DNA of 64,000 bases from JACVCJ01 sp052437175 (GCA_052437175.1 JBQVOK010000007.1:124001-188000); one strand, 5' to 3'; positions 36,643 through 43,678 are shown, numbered from the stretch's first letter. Translations and numbers: made by a program. Notes: generated by a model from the letters alone, not told the origin.

Positions 36643-37093
36643 GTCTTGACCCAGCCGGCACTAGGTCATAGCCGAATAAACGGCCTCAAACCATCAAAAT
36701 AAAGCAAAACGCTTGTTTTCAATATTTTATATGCCAAAAGGTATGATTTTTCCCTACTTTTTTTTGTTGTACCGTTGGGGTGACCTCACGGTACTTGAAC
36801 CAAGTTCTAAGGGCTAATAAGCTGTTTTTTACGGTTAAGACATATTAATCTTTGCGTGGGCTTGGGTAGACCACCCAAATGATTGCGGAGGCTTATGCAC
36901 ACACTCCCTAAAAGAAAAATCGGAGAAATCAGCAGCTTCCATACTGCACGTTTTGTATTAAATGAACAAGCAGAGCCAAAAAATTTATGCAAAATACGCA
37001 ATGGATAAACCCTACCAACAATAACTCTAACTCAATTAAAAACAGTCATCTAAAATGAACACTAAGTATCCTTAAGTGCTGGAGATTATTGCG
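36643..37093. other. AT-rich spacer without a gene, left arm of the island
   Basis: About 450 bases of AT-rich DNA between the tRNA terminator and the first DUF488 promoter. I find no credible gene. It contains one copy of a 72-bp imperfect direct repeat (36871-36942), described separately, and several frame-disrupted stretches that look like decayed sequence. Confidence 0.6.
36871..36942 (+). repeat. Imperfect direct repeat, copy A
   Basis: Starts CCACCCAAAT, contains GGAGG, ATGC, CTCC and AAATCA blocks and ends TTCCAT. It aligns over its full length with copy B at 39156-39228, about 51 of 72 positions identical with three small gaps by hand alignment. Copies A and B flank the three-gene DUF488 operon. 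Confidence 0.6.
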
Positions 37094-37111
37094 TATATTT
37101 GAGAGTTGGGC
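37094..37111 (+). promoter_or_regulatory. -7 box and GTTGGGC core-like site before the DUF488 operon
   Basis: TATATTTG (37094-37101) matches TAnnTTTG and would start transcription around 37107, about 75 bases before the first DUF488 ATG. GTTGGGC (37105-37111) matches the integron core-site pattern GTTRRRY and may mark the left edge of a gene cassette. A second box TAAATTTG (37171-37178) is too close to the ATG to be the main promoter. Confidence 0.5.
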
Positions 37112-37182
37112 GTCATTTTATGGCGAAAGTACAAACAACGAGCAGATTAACAAACAAAGGCAAAAAATCGTAAATTTGAAGT

Positions 37183-37737
37183 ATGGAAAAGAAACCACTT
37201 TATACAATAGGACACGGAAACAGAAAACCCGATGAGTTTCTTGCTTTGCTGAAAAATTTCGGCATTGAATATCTTGTTGACGTTCGTTCACAACCTTACT
37301 CAAAATTTAATCCACAGTTCAACCAAAACGACTTAAAGTTTTTTTTGGAGCGTAACGGAATTAAATATGTGTTTATGGGCGATAGTATTGGTGGCAGACC
37401 CAATGACAAATCTTGCTATGACGATGACGGGAAGGTGGATTACGAAGTCGTAAAAACAAAAGATTTTTTTGTACAAGGCATTGACAGACTAAAAACAGCT
37501 TACAATAAAGACATCAACGTTGTAATAATGTGTAGCGAAAGTAAACCTTGCGAATGTCACAGAAGCAAATTAATAGGAAGAGTTTTAAACCTTGAAGGCA
37601 TTGTGCTAAAACACATTGACGAAAAAGGAATACTTAAAGACCAAGCATCAGTAATTAACGAATTAAATAAAGGATTAGGCGAGTTTGATTTATTTGGCAA
37701 TCCTATTAACGCAACATCAAGAAAAGCATATTTGTAG
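37183..37737 (+). CDS. DUF488 family protein, subunit 1
   Basis: A 184-residue soluble protein of the DUF488 family, whose biochemical function is unknown to me. Conserved marks are YTIGHGNRKPDEFL at the N-terminus, LVDVRSQPYSKFNPQF (about 29-44), and a C-terminal MCSESKPCECHRSKLIGRVL motif (about 123-142) with paired Cys and an invariant Cys-His-Arg. The gene is AT-rich compared with the chromosome: one sampled 60-base line has 22 G+C, against 35 in a line from the PorE-like gene. It is first in an operon of three genes with 2-3 base gaps, strong evidence that the products work together. Confidence 0.88.
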   Translation: MEKKPLYTIGHGNRKPDEFLALLKNFGIEYLVDVRSQPYSKFNPQFNQNDLKFFLERNGIKYVFMGDSIGGRPNDKSCYDDDGKVDYEVVKTKDFFVQGIDRLKTAYNKDINVVIMCSESKPCECHRSKLIGRVLNLEGIVLKHIDEKGILKDQASVINELNKGLGEFDLFGNPINATSRKAYL

Positions 37738-37740
37738 CCT

Positions 37741-38220
37741 ATGGAATTTTACACGATTGGGGTTTACAACTCAACAGAAAAAGAGTTTTTTGATAAACTA
37801 ACAGAAAATAATATCGACACTTTTTGTGACATCAGACAACGCAGGGGCGTTCGTGGTGCGAAATATGCTTTTGTGAACAGTAATCGACTTCAACAAAAAC
37901 TCAATGAGTTAGAGATAAAATATGGTTACATTCCCGAATTAGCACCAACAACAGAAATAAGAGAACTACAAAAAGAAATAGACCTTGAAAAAGGCGAATT
38001 AAAAAGAGAACGACAAGTATTAGGGCAAGTGTTCATAATAGAATACAAAAACAGGGTTTTGAAAAATTTTGATTTTGATACTTTTCTTGAAAAACTTGAC
38101 GAAGTTGGAGCAAATAAAGTTGTTCTCTTTTGCGTTGAAGAACATCACGAAGCCTGTCACCGTGCAATCGTTGCTGACAAACTTCAAAGCAACTTTAATT
38201 ACAAAATCACCCACCTGTAA
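37741..38220 (+). CDS. DUF488 family protein, subunit 2
   Basis: A 159-residue second DUF488 protein, distinct from its neighbour: YTIGVYNSTEKEFF instead of YTIGHGN, FCDIRQRRGVRGAKYAF instead of VDVRSQP, and a C-terminal LFCVEEHHEACHRAIVADKL motif that keeps Cys-His-Arg. The central segment is a charged helix (about 62-90). Starting three bases after subunit 1, it is surely co-translated. The coexistence of two divergent copies that both keep the D-x-R and C-H-R residues suggests a heteromer with two related active or binding sites. Confidence 0.86.
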   Translation: MEFYTIGVYNSTEKEFFDKLTENNIDTFCDIRQRRGVRGAKYAFVNSNRLQQKLNELEIKYGYIPELAPTTEIRELQKEIDLEKGELKRERQVLGQVFIIEYKNRVLKNFDFDTFLEKLDEVGANKVVLFCVEEHHEACHRAIVADKLQSNFNYKITHL

Positions 38221-38222
38221 AA

Positions 38223-38885
38223 ATGGAAGTTTTAATTGTTTCAAAAACGTATATGTCAAATGCTGCTTGTGTTGGCGGTTTAGTTTTGGAAAACAATCGT
38301 TACGTCAGATTGCTAAATCGCGGCAATCACAATCAACCAACGGACACAGATCTTTCGGTAGGTGGAATTTGGGAAATTAATTTTATAGACAGAAACCCGA
38401 CTAATCCACCTCATATTGAAGATGTCATTATTTTGAACAAGAAATTCATACGCAATATTGATGGTATTACCGCTCTTTTAACTGAAAGAAATGTCATTGA
38501 TTGGAATGGACATATCAACAACTTGTTTGACGGGTCACTTAATTGGACAAACAGTGGAACAGGCTACATTCCAGCAGACGGACAAATTCCTGAAAAAAGT
38601 GTTGGATTTTGGGTTGCAGATAAAGATCTTACAAAAAATGAGTTCAACGGTATTCGGTATAATTACCCAGATTCAGACGGGCGGAGAAGTTTAAAGTTTG
38701 TTGGTTTTGACACGCCAATAAATGTAATACCAGCAGGGACAATACTTCGGGTTTCATTAGCAAGATGGTGGAAACAAGATGAAAACACAGAAAAAAGATG
38801 TTATTTACAACTTTCAGGTTGGTATCTAAACGGACAACAACAAGACGGACCAACACCACAAATAAATGACGACTTACCATTCTGA
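38223..38885 (+). CDS. Predicted dual OB-domain protein
   Basis: A 220-residue soluble protein that begins MEVLIVSKTYMSNAACVGGL and ends in an acidic, low-complexity tail. It is rich in beta-strand-like and aromatic segments (RLLNRGNHNQPTDTDL, GGIWEINFI, RVSLARWWKQDEN). It resembles the dual-OB proteins that accompany DUF488 genes, from memory and not from a search. OB folds commonly bind nucleic acid or nucleotides, so it may be the target-recognition part. It starts two bases after the second DUF488 gene and is the last gene before the attC-like palindrome. Confidence 0.68.
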   Translation: MEVLIVSKTYMSNAACVGGLVLENNRYVRLLNRGNHNQPTDTDLSVGGIWEINFIDRNPTNPPHIEDVIILNKKFIRNIDGITALLTERNVIDWNGHINNLFDGSLNWTNSGTGYIPADGQIPEKSVGFWVADKDLTKNEFNGIRYNYPDSDGRRSLKFVGFDTPINVIPAGTILRVSLARWWKQDENTEKRCYLQLSGWYLNGQQQDGPTPQINDDLPF

Positions 38886-38898
38886 CAAAAAAACGAAC

Positions 38899-38964
38899 GC
38901 CTAACAGCGGTTTTGCGTAGGCAGAGCTAAAATGGCGCCACTACGCAAAACCAAACAATTGGCC
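38899..38964 (+). repeat. attC-like palindrome after the DUF488 operon
   Basis: GCCTAAC (38899-38905) fits the inverse-core pattern RYYYAAC. It is followed by a perfect 12-bp stem GGTTTTGCGTAG (38909-38920) with CTACGCAAAACC (38941-38952), 20 bases apart, and ends AATTGGCC, an imperfect core. The 66-base size and architecture are those of integron recombination sites. A transcription terminator is the main alternative, but there is no T run. Confidence 0.45.
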
Positions 38965-38994
38965 ACCAACCTTATCCCCCAACCATCTCCGAAA

Positions 38995-39048
38995 TCAGCT
39001 TTAAATCATGCACCAAATGGTTCGAGTTTTGTACCATAGGGATCACTG
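38995..39048 (+). pseudogene. Decayed 3' half of tRNA-Lys (att-site remnant)
   Basis: The block CTTTTAA (anticodon loop), then TG, GGTTCGAG (39020-39027) and GGGATCACT (39040-39048) occurs in the same order as in tRNA-Lys (36476-36548). The last nine bases include the acceptor end, discriminator and two further bases. The spacing is 5 bases longer between the last two blocks and the T-stem no longer pairs. No 5' half is present. Such partial tRNA copies are what integrases leave at the distal end of an inserted element. Confidence 0.65.
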
Positions 39049-39049
39049 A

Positions 39050-39078
39050 AAAAGCCACTTTAACGAGTGGCTTTTTTG
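39050..39078 (+). terminator. Hairpin terminator after the tRNA remnant
   Basis: AAAAAGCCACT - TTAACG - AGTGGCTTTTTT. It could terminate transcription in both directions. It follows the tRNA-like remnant at the same relative place as the terminator after intact tRNA-Lys. Confidence 0.75.
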
Positions 39079-39155
39079 TTTTAGTACAATTCCGATATAT
39101 GTTACTTTAAGCGAATACAGGCAGGCAACTTTCTTTAGTATCTCCTATCTGAATG

Positions 39156-39243
39156 CCACCCACATAATGGAGGATTCCGTATGCTGACCCTCCTGGAAAG
39201 CAAAACCGGGAAAATCAATAATTCCCATCATTGTGTATATTTG
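39156..39243 (+). repeat. Imperfect direct repeat, copy B, with -7 box
   Basis: Copy B (39156-39228) of the 72-bp repeat begins CCACCCACAT and ends TCCCAT. It is followed at once by TATATTTG (39236-39243), a perfect -7 box, 30 bases before the next start codon. The equivalent place behind copy A has only a degenerate TTTTG. Copy B therefore looks like the promoter-proximal region of the following gene, and copy A like a decayed duplicate. Confidence 0.6.
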
Positions 39244-39272
39244 GATGGTTATAGCTAACATAAAAAACAACC

Positions 39273-40244
39273 ATGCTTTGGAATAAAGAAGAGAAGTACA
39301 TTGAGGTTCCCTTTGACAAAGAATCAGACTTAGAGGATGCTGTAAATGAGGTTAAAGATGCTTTGTTTGGTTCGACAAGAATTTATCTTGACGACAAGAA
39401 AAGAATTGGTCAAAAAGGAGGAACGAACAATTTACCCGATGGGTATTTAATTGACTTAACCAATAAGTACGACCCGAAAATATTTGTGGTTGAAAACGAC
39501 TTAGCAAGTCATCAACATTTAAAGCACATTGCTGTTCAAATACTTGAATTTTCATTATCATTTGAAACATCCAAAGTAAAAGTTAAGAACATCATTAAAG
39601 AAATGCTTCAAAAAAGACCTGGAGAATGGGAAAAGTGTGAGGCTTTTGCAAAAAAGAATGGCTATGAGAATGTGGACTATTTACTTGAATCAATAATTCA
39701 TAAAAAGGACTCCTTCAACGCCTTATTGATAATTGATGAACTTGGAGAGGAATTAGAAACTGTTTTAATAAGTCGTTTTAAATTCCCGGTAGAAGTTACT
39801 ACACTTAAAAGATATAAAACGGAAAGTGGAAAAATTCTTTATGAATTTGAACCGTTTTTAAGCGAAGTAACCGAAGATACAGAAAAGGTTGATATTTCAG
39901 ATATTGATACTATTGTAATACCGGCAAGAGAAGACGGGTTTAAAGAGGCATTTATTGATGAAAATTGTTGGTATGCAATTCGGCTTCATTCATCTATGAT
40001 TCCCAAAATAAAATACATTGCTGCTTATCAAGTTGCACCCATTTCAGCAATAACTCATCTGGCAGAAGTTAAGTCCATTGAACAATGGAAAGACACAAAT
40101 AAATATATTCTTTATTTTACAGGACCAGCGGAGAAAATAAAAACAGTACCCTTAGGGAAAACTAAAGGAAAAGCGCCTCAAAGTCCAAGATATTCATCAA
40201 GAAACAGAATTTTAAATGCAAAATCGCTAGACAGTGTATTTTAA
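39273..40244 (+). CDS. Hypothetical protein with PD-(D/E)XK-like motif
   Basis: A 323-residue AT-rich accessory gene. The N-terminal third has LPDGYLID (Asp56) and IFVVENDLASHQHLKHIAVQ (Glu74-Asn-Asp76), a spacing like PD-(D/E)XK nucleases, though the catalytic Lys is not evident. The C-terminal third (about 230-300) has WYAIRLHSSMIPKIKYIAAY and HLAEVKSIEQW, which resembles a PUA/EVE-like binding domain. Proteins of this architecture are widespread in bacterial accessory regions without an assigned role; a nucleic-acid-related function is an inference. Its own promoter in copy B suggests that it is a unit separate from the DUF488 operon. Confidence 0.75.
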   Translation: MLWNKEEKYIEVPFDKESDLEDAVNEVKDALFGSTRIYLDDKKRIGQKGGTNNLPDGYLIDLTNKYDPKIFVVENDLASHQHLKHIAVQILEFSLSFETSKVKVKNIIKEMLQKRPGEWEKCEAFAKKNGYENVDYLLESIIHKKDSFNALLIIDELGEELETVLISRFKFPVEVTTLKRYKTESGKILYEFEPFLSEVTEDTEKVDISDIDTIVIPAREDGFKEAFIDENCWYAIRLHSSMIPKIKYIAAYQVAPISAITHLAEVKSIEQWKDTNKYILYFTGPAEKIKTVPLGKTKGKAPQSPRYSSRNRILNAKSLDSVF

Positions 40245-40356
40245 GGAAAAAAATTCCTACCCCTAGCTGGTGCTTGGCTCAATTACGGTGCGGGCGTTTG
40301 CTGACACACCTACGCATACCTCACAGTACAGATACGTTTCAGGGTACCGTTTTAAC

Positions 40357-40380
40357 AAAAAGCCGCGCAAAAGCACGGCT
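40357..40380 (-). terminator. Terminator of the DoxX-DsbA pair
   Basis: On the minus strand GCCGTGC - TTTT - GCGCGGC (one G-U) followed by five T, 55 bases after the DsbA-like stop codon. The rest of 40245-40435 shows no gene. Confidence 0.7.
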
Positions 40381-40435
40381 TCGTTCGTTTCAAAGCGAAT
40401 GACTACGGGTTTACACTATATGTTCTACATAATAC

Positions 40436-41263
40436 TTACCTGCATTCCCCTTCAGGTGTGCAGCTTTCGCCCTGTATCGTTTCCAGTTTCTTTTGAGGGT
40501 TTTCTTTCTGCCATTCGGCAAAAGACTTTTCAAGTGTCTGCAAAATTTCAGCAGGCTGCTGCGCTCCTGCTATGGCATATTTACGGTTCACTACGAAAAA
40601 CGGTACACCTCTTGCGCCTAATGCCTGTGCTTCCCGGCCGTCGTCCTCTACCTTCTGCATATATAAAGAGTCTGTTAATGCGTTATTCACTTCGGTCTCG
40701 GTTAAGCCAATTTTCTTTCCCAGCTCAACCAGTGTGGCATTGTCACTTAGATTTTTACCCTGTGTGAAATAGGCATAAAACAACGTTTCTTCTGCCTTTT
40801 CACCCAATCCCTTTGTTTTGGCAAATTGTATGATGCGGTGCCCTTTCATCGAATTGGTAACACGGGCTTTGTCCAGGTTATATTCAAGTCCTGCACTTTT
40901 TGCGTATTGTATCAGGTCCTGGTGCATCTTTTTCGACTGCTCGTAGCTCATGCCTTTCCGGTCGGCTACAAACATATACATATCGTCCTGGTACTTTGGC
41001 ACTTCAGGCATAGCAGGGTCAAGCTGAAAACTTTTCCATTCCACTTCTATGCGTTCTTTATCGGGGAACTGCGATAAAGCTGTTTCAAAATTCCGTTTCC
41101 CGATATAACAGAACGGGCACATGATGTCCGACCATATTTCTATTTTCATTTTGTTTTCCATTGCTATACTTTTTGTTTCTGTAAATTGTTTTTGCTGCGT
41201 TTCCTGACCACAAGCCCTGAAAACAAGCAACGAGAAAATGGCGATCAATACATTACTTTTCAT
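40436..41263 (-). CDS. DsbA/FrnE-type thiol oxidoreductase with exported N-terminus
   Basis: 275 residues. From about residue 39 (MKIEIWSDIMCPFCYIGKRNFE) this is a 2-hydroxychromene isomerase/FrnE-like DsbA protein: thioredoxin fold with active-site CPFC, helical insertion, and the cis-Pro loop GVPFFVVNRKYAI near residue 225. Most relatives start near residue 39 and are cytosolic. Here an in-frame extension encodes a hydrophobic segment ending RACGQ, a possible but poor lipobox, which would export it. The start overlaps the doxX stop by 11 bases, supporting the long form. A C-terminal CTPEGEC adds two further Cys. Likely role: thiol redox chemistry in a stress module with DoxX and HxlR. Confidence 0.87.
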   Translation of the reverse strand: MKSNVLIAIFSLLVFRACGQETQQKQFTETKSIAMENKMKIEIWSDIMCPFCYIGKRNFETALSQFPDKERIEVEWKSFQLDPAMPEVPKYQDDMYMFVADRKGMSYEQSKKMHQDLIQYAKSAGLEYNLDKARVTNSMKGHRIIQFAKTKGLGEKAEETLFYAYFTQGKNLSDNATLVELGKKIGLTETEVNNALTDSLYMQKVEDDGREAQALGARGVPFFVVNRKYAIAGAQQPAEILQTLEKSFAEWQKENPQKKLETIQGESCTPEGECR

Positions 41264-41645
41264 AGTTCAGTTTCCGGAAGTAATAATACGACACCGCCAG
41301 CATTGCAAAAGGAATAAGCGGAGCCACACCCTTTACAAATCCATCCACCATTCCGTGAGCCAGACTTGCAGACAATAAGAGTATGCCGAAGCCGACGTAT
41401 GCCCATTCTTTAAACATGGTTGGAATAGCAGGAACAAGGATCAGGATAGCCCCCACTATTTTTAGAATATCCAGTTCAAGAGGGAAATAATCGGGAAATT
41501 GTAAACTTTTGACGGACTGGATTAAATACGCTCTCGGAGCGAAGTACGAAGGTAGTATAATCACAACCATTGCCAGAATAGTTAGTATCCAATAGATCCG
41601 TTTTGCCTTGCCCGGATTTTGTCTGAAGTCAGTCTGTTTTGTCAT
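41253..41645 (-). CDS. DoxX-family membrane protein
   Basis: 130 residues with four hydrophobic helices (about 17-35, 57-78, 82-100, 103-122). The helices and the motif FPDYFPLELDILKIVGAILIL (in part: LDILKIVGAILIL) are typical of the short DoxX-like proteins of Bacteroidota. These proteins are linked to redox and thiol homeostasis; the exact reaction is unknown. It is transcribed with the DsbA-like gene (11-base overlap) and divergently from hxlR, whose operator repeats lie in the shared spacer. Confidence 0.88.
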   Translation of the reverse strand: MTKQTDFRQNPGKAKRIYWILTILAMVVIILPSYFAPRAYLIQSVKSLQFPDYFPLELDILKIVGAILILVPAIPTMFKEWAYVGFGILLLSASLAHGMVDGFVKGVAPLIPFAMLAVSYYYFRKLNYEK

Positions 41646-41792
41646 TATGTAAAAGATTAATTATTAAAAAGACGGTTTGATTTTTTTGCCTTTAGCTATC
41701 ACCCCTTCGAATGTGCCTTGAATAAGCTGTCGGCGTGTTTCCATTTCTTTTTATGTACTTCCCCTTATTTGAATACAAAAATACGTACATTC

Positions 41793-41846
41793 GCTTACCA
41801 AATGTAAGCAGTTACCCAAACGTAAGCAGTTACCTTAAAGTAAGCA
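41793..41846 (+). promoter_or_regulatory. 18-bp-phased operator repeats for the HxlR regulator
   Basis: GTAAGCAGTTACC occurs at 41804-41816 and 41822-41834, and GTAAGCA again at 41840-41846, an exact 18-base period. The reverse half GCTTAC (41793-41798) makes an inverted pair with the first. HxlR/YodB-type regulators bind TAC...GTA elements of this kind. The third copy lies just before the hxlR ATG, so autorepression is likely; control of doxX-dsbA is possible. Confidence 0.6.
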
Positions 41847-41848
41847 TT

Positions 41849-42205
41849 ATGGCAAATAAATTTCCAGAGAGTACCCAAACCGAATGTCTGGCAAGAATGC
41901 TGACCGTCCGTGATGCCCTTGACGTGATAAGCGGCAAATGGAAAGTCCTTATTATTATTTCCATTATGAGCGGGAATAAACGCTTTAGAGAAATAGAAAG
42001 GAGCATTCCAAAAATTTCTTCAAAGGTTCTTGCCAAAGAACTTAAAGATCTGGAGGAACATCAGCTTATTAAACGTACGGTTTATGACGCATTGCCTGTA
42101 TTAGTAGAATACACGGCAACAGACTATGTTTTTACGCTCGAAAAAGTAATTGAGGAGCTTCATAACTGGGGGTTAAACCATAGAAAAAAAATAATAGGAC
42201 AATAA
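41849..42205 (+). CDS. HxlR-family transcriptional regulator
   Basis: 118 residues from ATG 41849. A winged helix with the family core ALDVISGKWKVLIIISIMSGNKRF (in part: GKWKVLII), FREIERSIPKISSKVLAKELKDLE (in part: IPKISSKVLAKELKDLEE) and the wing LIKRTVYDALPVLVEYTAT. HxlR proteins respond to quinones, aldehydes or oxidants, often through a Cys near the N-terminus; here Cys is at residue 12 (TECLARM). An open frame goes on upstream to 41735, but it only translates the operator repeats, so the inner ATG is used. It is divergent from doxX-dsbA. Confidence 0.9.
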   Translation: MANKFPESTQTECLARMLTVRDALDVISGKWKVLIIISIMSGNKRFREIERSIPKISSKVLAKELKDLEEHQLIKRTVYDALPVLVEYTATDYVFTLEKVIEELHNWGLNHRKKIIGQ

Positions 42206-42303
42206 CTTGTTGTATGTAAAACAAAAACCGGGTTTTTACATGCCCTTTTCTTACCTACAGGCATCCGGGGCCGCTGAAAAAGAGATCATAACATGCAGAC
42301 GGT

Positions 42304-43305
42304 TTAGAGTACCAGCGGACGGAATTTAACCAGGTAAGGCCCAAACAGCGCAAATACGGTATCCCCTTTGATATAGATATCGGTCATTTTTTCCCGTTTG
42401 TATGCCGGGAGATAAAAACTGTACCGATAGCTGCCGTCTTCTGCATTGTATACATCGATATTCTGGCGTGTCAGGAAAGACAGCAGCGATTCATTATCTG
42501 CCCGGCGCATCGAAAACACGTATAGTCCGTTCCCGTTTACCCGGTATCCCCGGTTCAGCAGTTGCGGCTCCCGGCCATCCCTGGTATTTACGGCCGCATC
42601 TATGGTAGACCGGGTATAAACCTTGCGGAAGACTGTGTCCCAGCAAACGATCTGTCCTGCCCGGAAGTACAGGTAATAAAGCCTGCCGCGGGTTTTATCG
42701 TAAGACAGTGTCCCGTCCTTTGCAAACACCTCCTGCCGGTCTGTGGCCAGTACCAATGTATCCCGCACCGCCGATGTTCTGTAAGCGAACTTCAGCAGGC
42801 GCATTTTAAGCTGTTCCCCGCTCAGGGATATTTCACGGCAGAACACTTCACTCGCCGAAAATAAGGCGGGCTGATCGAGCCAGGTACCGGCTTTCTTATA
42901 CGTATACGTTTTATGCGCCGCCGGAGATACGGCAGTAAAAGTACCCGATCCCTGCCCGTTAACCAGCGCCAGGGTATCGTATGTACAGATATGGAGAAAA
43001 CGGTTCTGGCTGCGGATGCTGTCCCCGATCCCGAGTTTTACTTCATGTATATACGTTAATCCGGTGTCCACATGGTAAATATGGTCCCGGGTACCGCTCT
43101 CCCTCAGAAAGAAGGCGTCATTCACGGCTTCGGCAAAGTAGTATCTTCCGGGAGACAGTTTAAGCACGGCAGCCGTTTGGTAGCGAATCGTACTGAAATT
43201 ACGCACAAAGCCATTCATACGGCTCTCGAAAGACAACACATACGATGCAAAAGCAAGCAATATAAAAAAAGCGGTAGTGCTCAGCAGGATAAGTTTCTTT
43301 TTCAT
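42304..43305 (-). CDS. Hypothetical membrane-anchored beta-rich protein of the MauE cluster
   Basis: 333 residues. An N-terminal membrane anchor or signal (about 4-26) is followed by a periplasmic part full of short beta-strand-like segments with aromatic and Asp/Gly turns (for example GRLYYLYFRAGQIVCWDTVFR in part, DIYIKGDTVFALFGPYLVKF in part), suggesting a beta-propeller. I recognise no family. It is third in the operon MauE - small Cys protein - this gene, on the same strand as the AraC regulator. In related genomes a similar long hypothetical follows such MauE genes, as I recall, so a shared job is likely. Confidence 0.7.
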   Translation of the reverse strand: MKKKLILLSTTAFFILLAFASYVLSFESRMNGFVRNFSTIRYQTAAVLKLSPGRYYFAEAVNDAFFLRESGTRDHIYHVDTGLTYIHEVKLGIGDSIRSQNRFLHICTYDTLALVNGQGSGTFTAVSPAAHKTYTYKKAGTWLDQPALFSASEVFCREISLSGEQLKMRLLKFAYRTSAVRDTLVLATDRQEVFAKDGTLSYDKTRGRLYYLYFRAGQIVCWDTVFRKVYTRSTIDAAVNTRDGREPQLLNRGYRVNGNGLYVFSMRRADNESLLSFLTRQNIDVYNAEDGSYRYSFYLPAYKREKMTDIYIKGDTVFALFGPYLVKFRPLVL

Positions 43306-43354
43306 GCAGGCAGATTAAAAAAGGGCCGCCGTTCCTGCGGCAGCCCGGTAAAAA

Positions 43355-43603
43355 TCAGGGTTCTGTATAAATCACGGTCAGGTTACGCAGGGTAGACGGC
43401 CCCTGTAAGCCGGAAGAGTATGGCACGGTATAGCCAAACTCAGAGCCTACCTTATCTGAGCACAACATACTCGCACCGGTGCAGTCGAAATGTTTATCTT
43501 TCCCCGGTTTGTAGTACATCGCCAGCATTTTTTCCTGGCCTGCAACGGCTGCACCCACGGCAAAGCATATAAGAGCCGCCGCAATTACAATTTTCTTTTT
43601 CAT
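43355..43603 (-). CDS. Small exported cysteine protein of the MauE cluster
   Basis: 82 residues with a cleavable signal peptide (about 1-22, ending AVAGQ). The mature part of about 60 residues has two Cys in HFDCTGASMLCSDK and a Tyr/Gly-rich tail. It resembles DUF6520-like small proteins that accompany MauE genes in Bacteroidota. The two Cys could form a disulfide introduced or moved by the MauE-like membrane protein encoded 75 bases upstream. This is a candidate substrate, but no modification is proved by sequence. Confidence 0.72.
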   Translation of the reverse strand: MKKKIVIAAALICFAVGAAVAGQEKMLAMYYKPGKDKHFDCTGASMLCSDKVGSEFGYTVPYSSGLQGPSTLRNLTVIYTEP

Positions 43604-43678
43604 ATTACGTAGAATTTAGTTTTGCCTACTCTGTTACAGGTTTTGGGCATCCCCTGATTCTGTTGGCCAACGAATATT

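Noticed and set aside
36807..37001. 64-codon minus-strand frame in the spacer after tRNA-Lys
   Set aside because: It lies across direct repeat copy A and has no family resemblance or promoter.
38899..38964. Reading the attC-like palindrome as an ordinary terminator
   Set aside because: The stem is long and perfect but no T run follows in either direction, so a recombination site is at least as likely.
41664..41744. 26-codon minus-strand frame (METRRQLIQGTFEG...) before doxX
   Set aside because: The peptide looks protein-like and could be a leader or gene remnant, but there is no promoter box or homologue that I can name.
42304..43305. Naming the beta-rich protein as a known propeller enzyme
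   Set aside because: Only strand-like patterning is visible; no blade signature or active-site motif supports a specific family.
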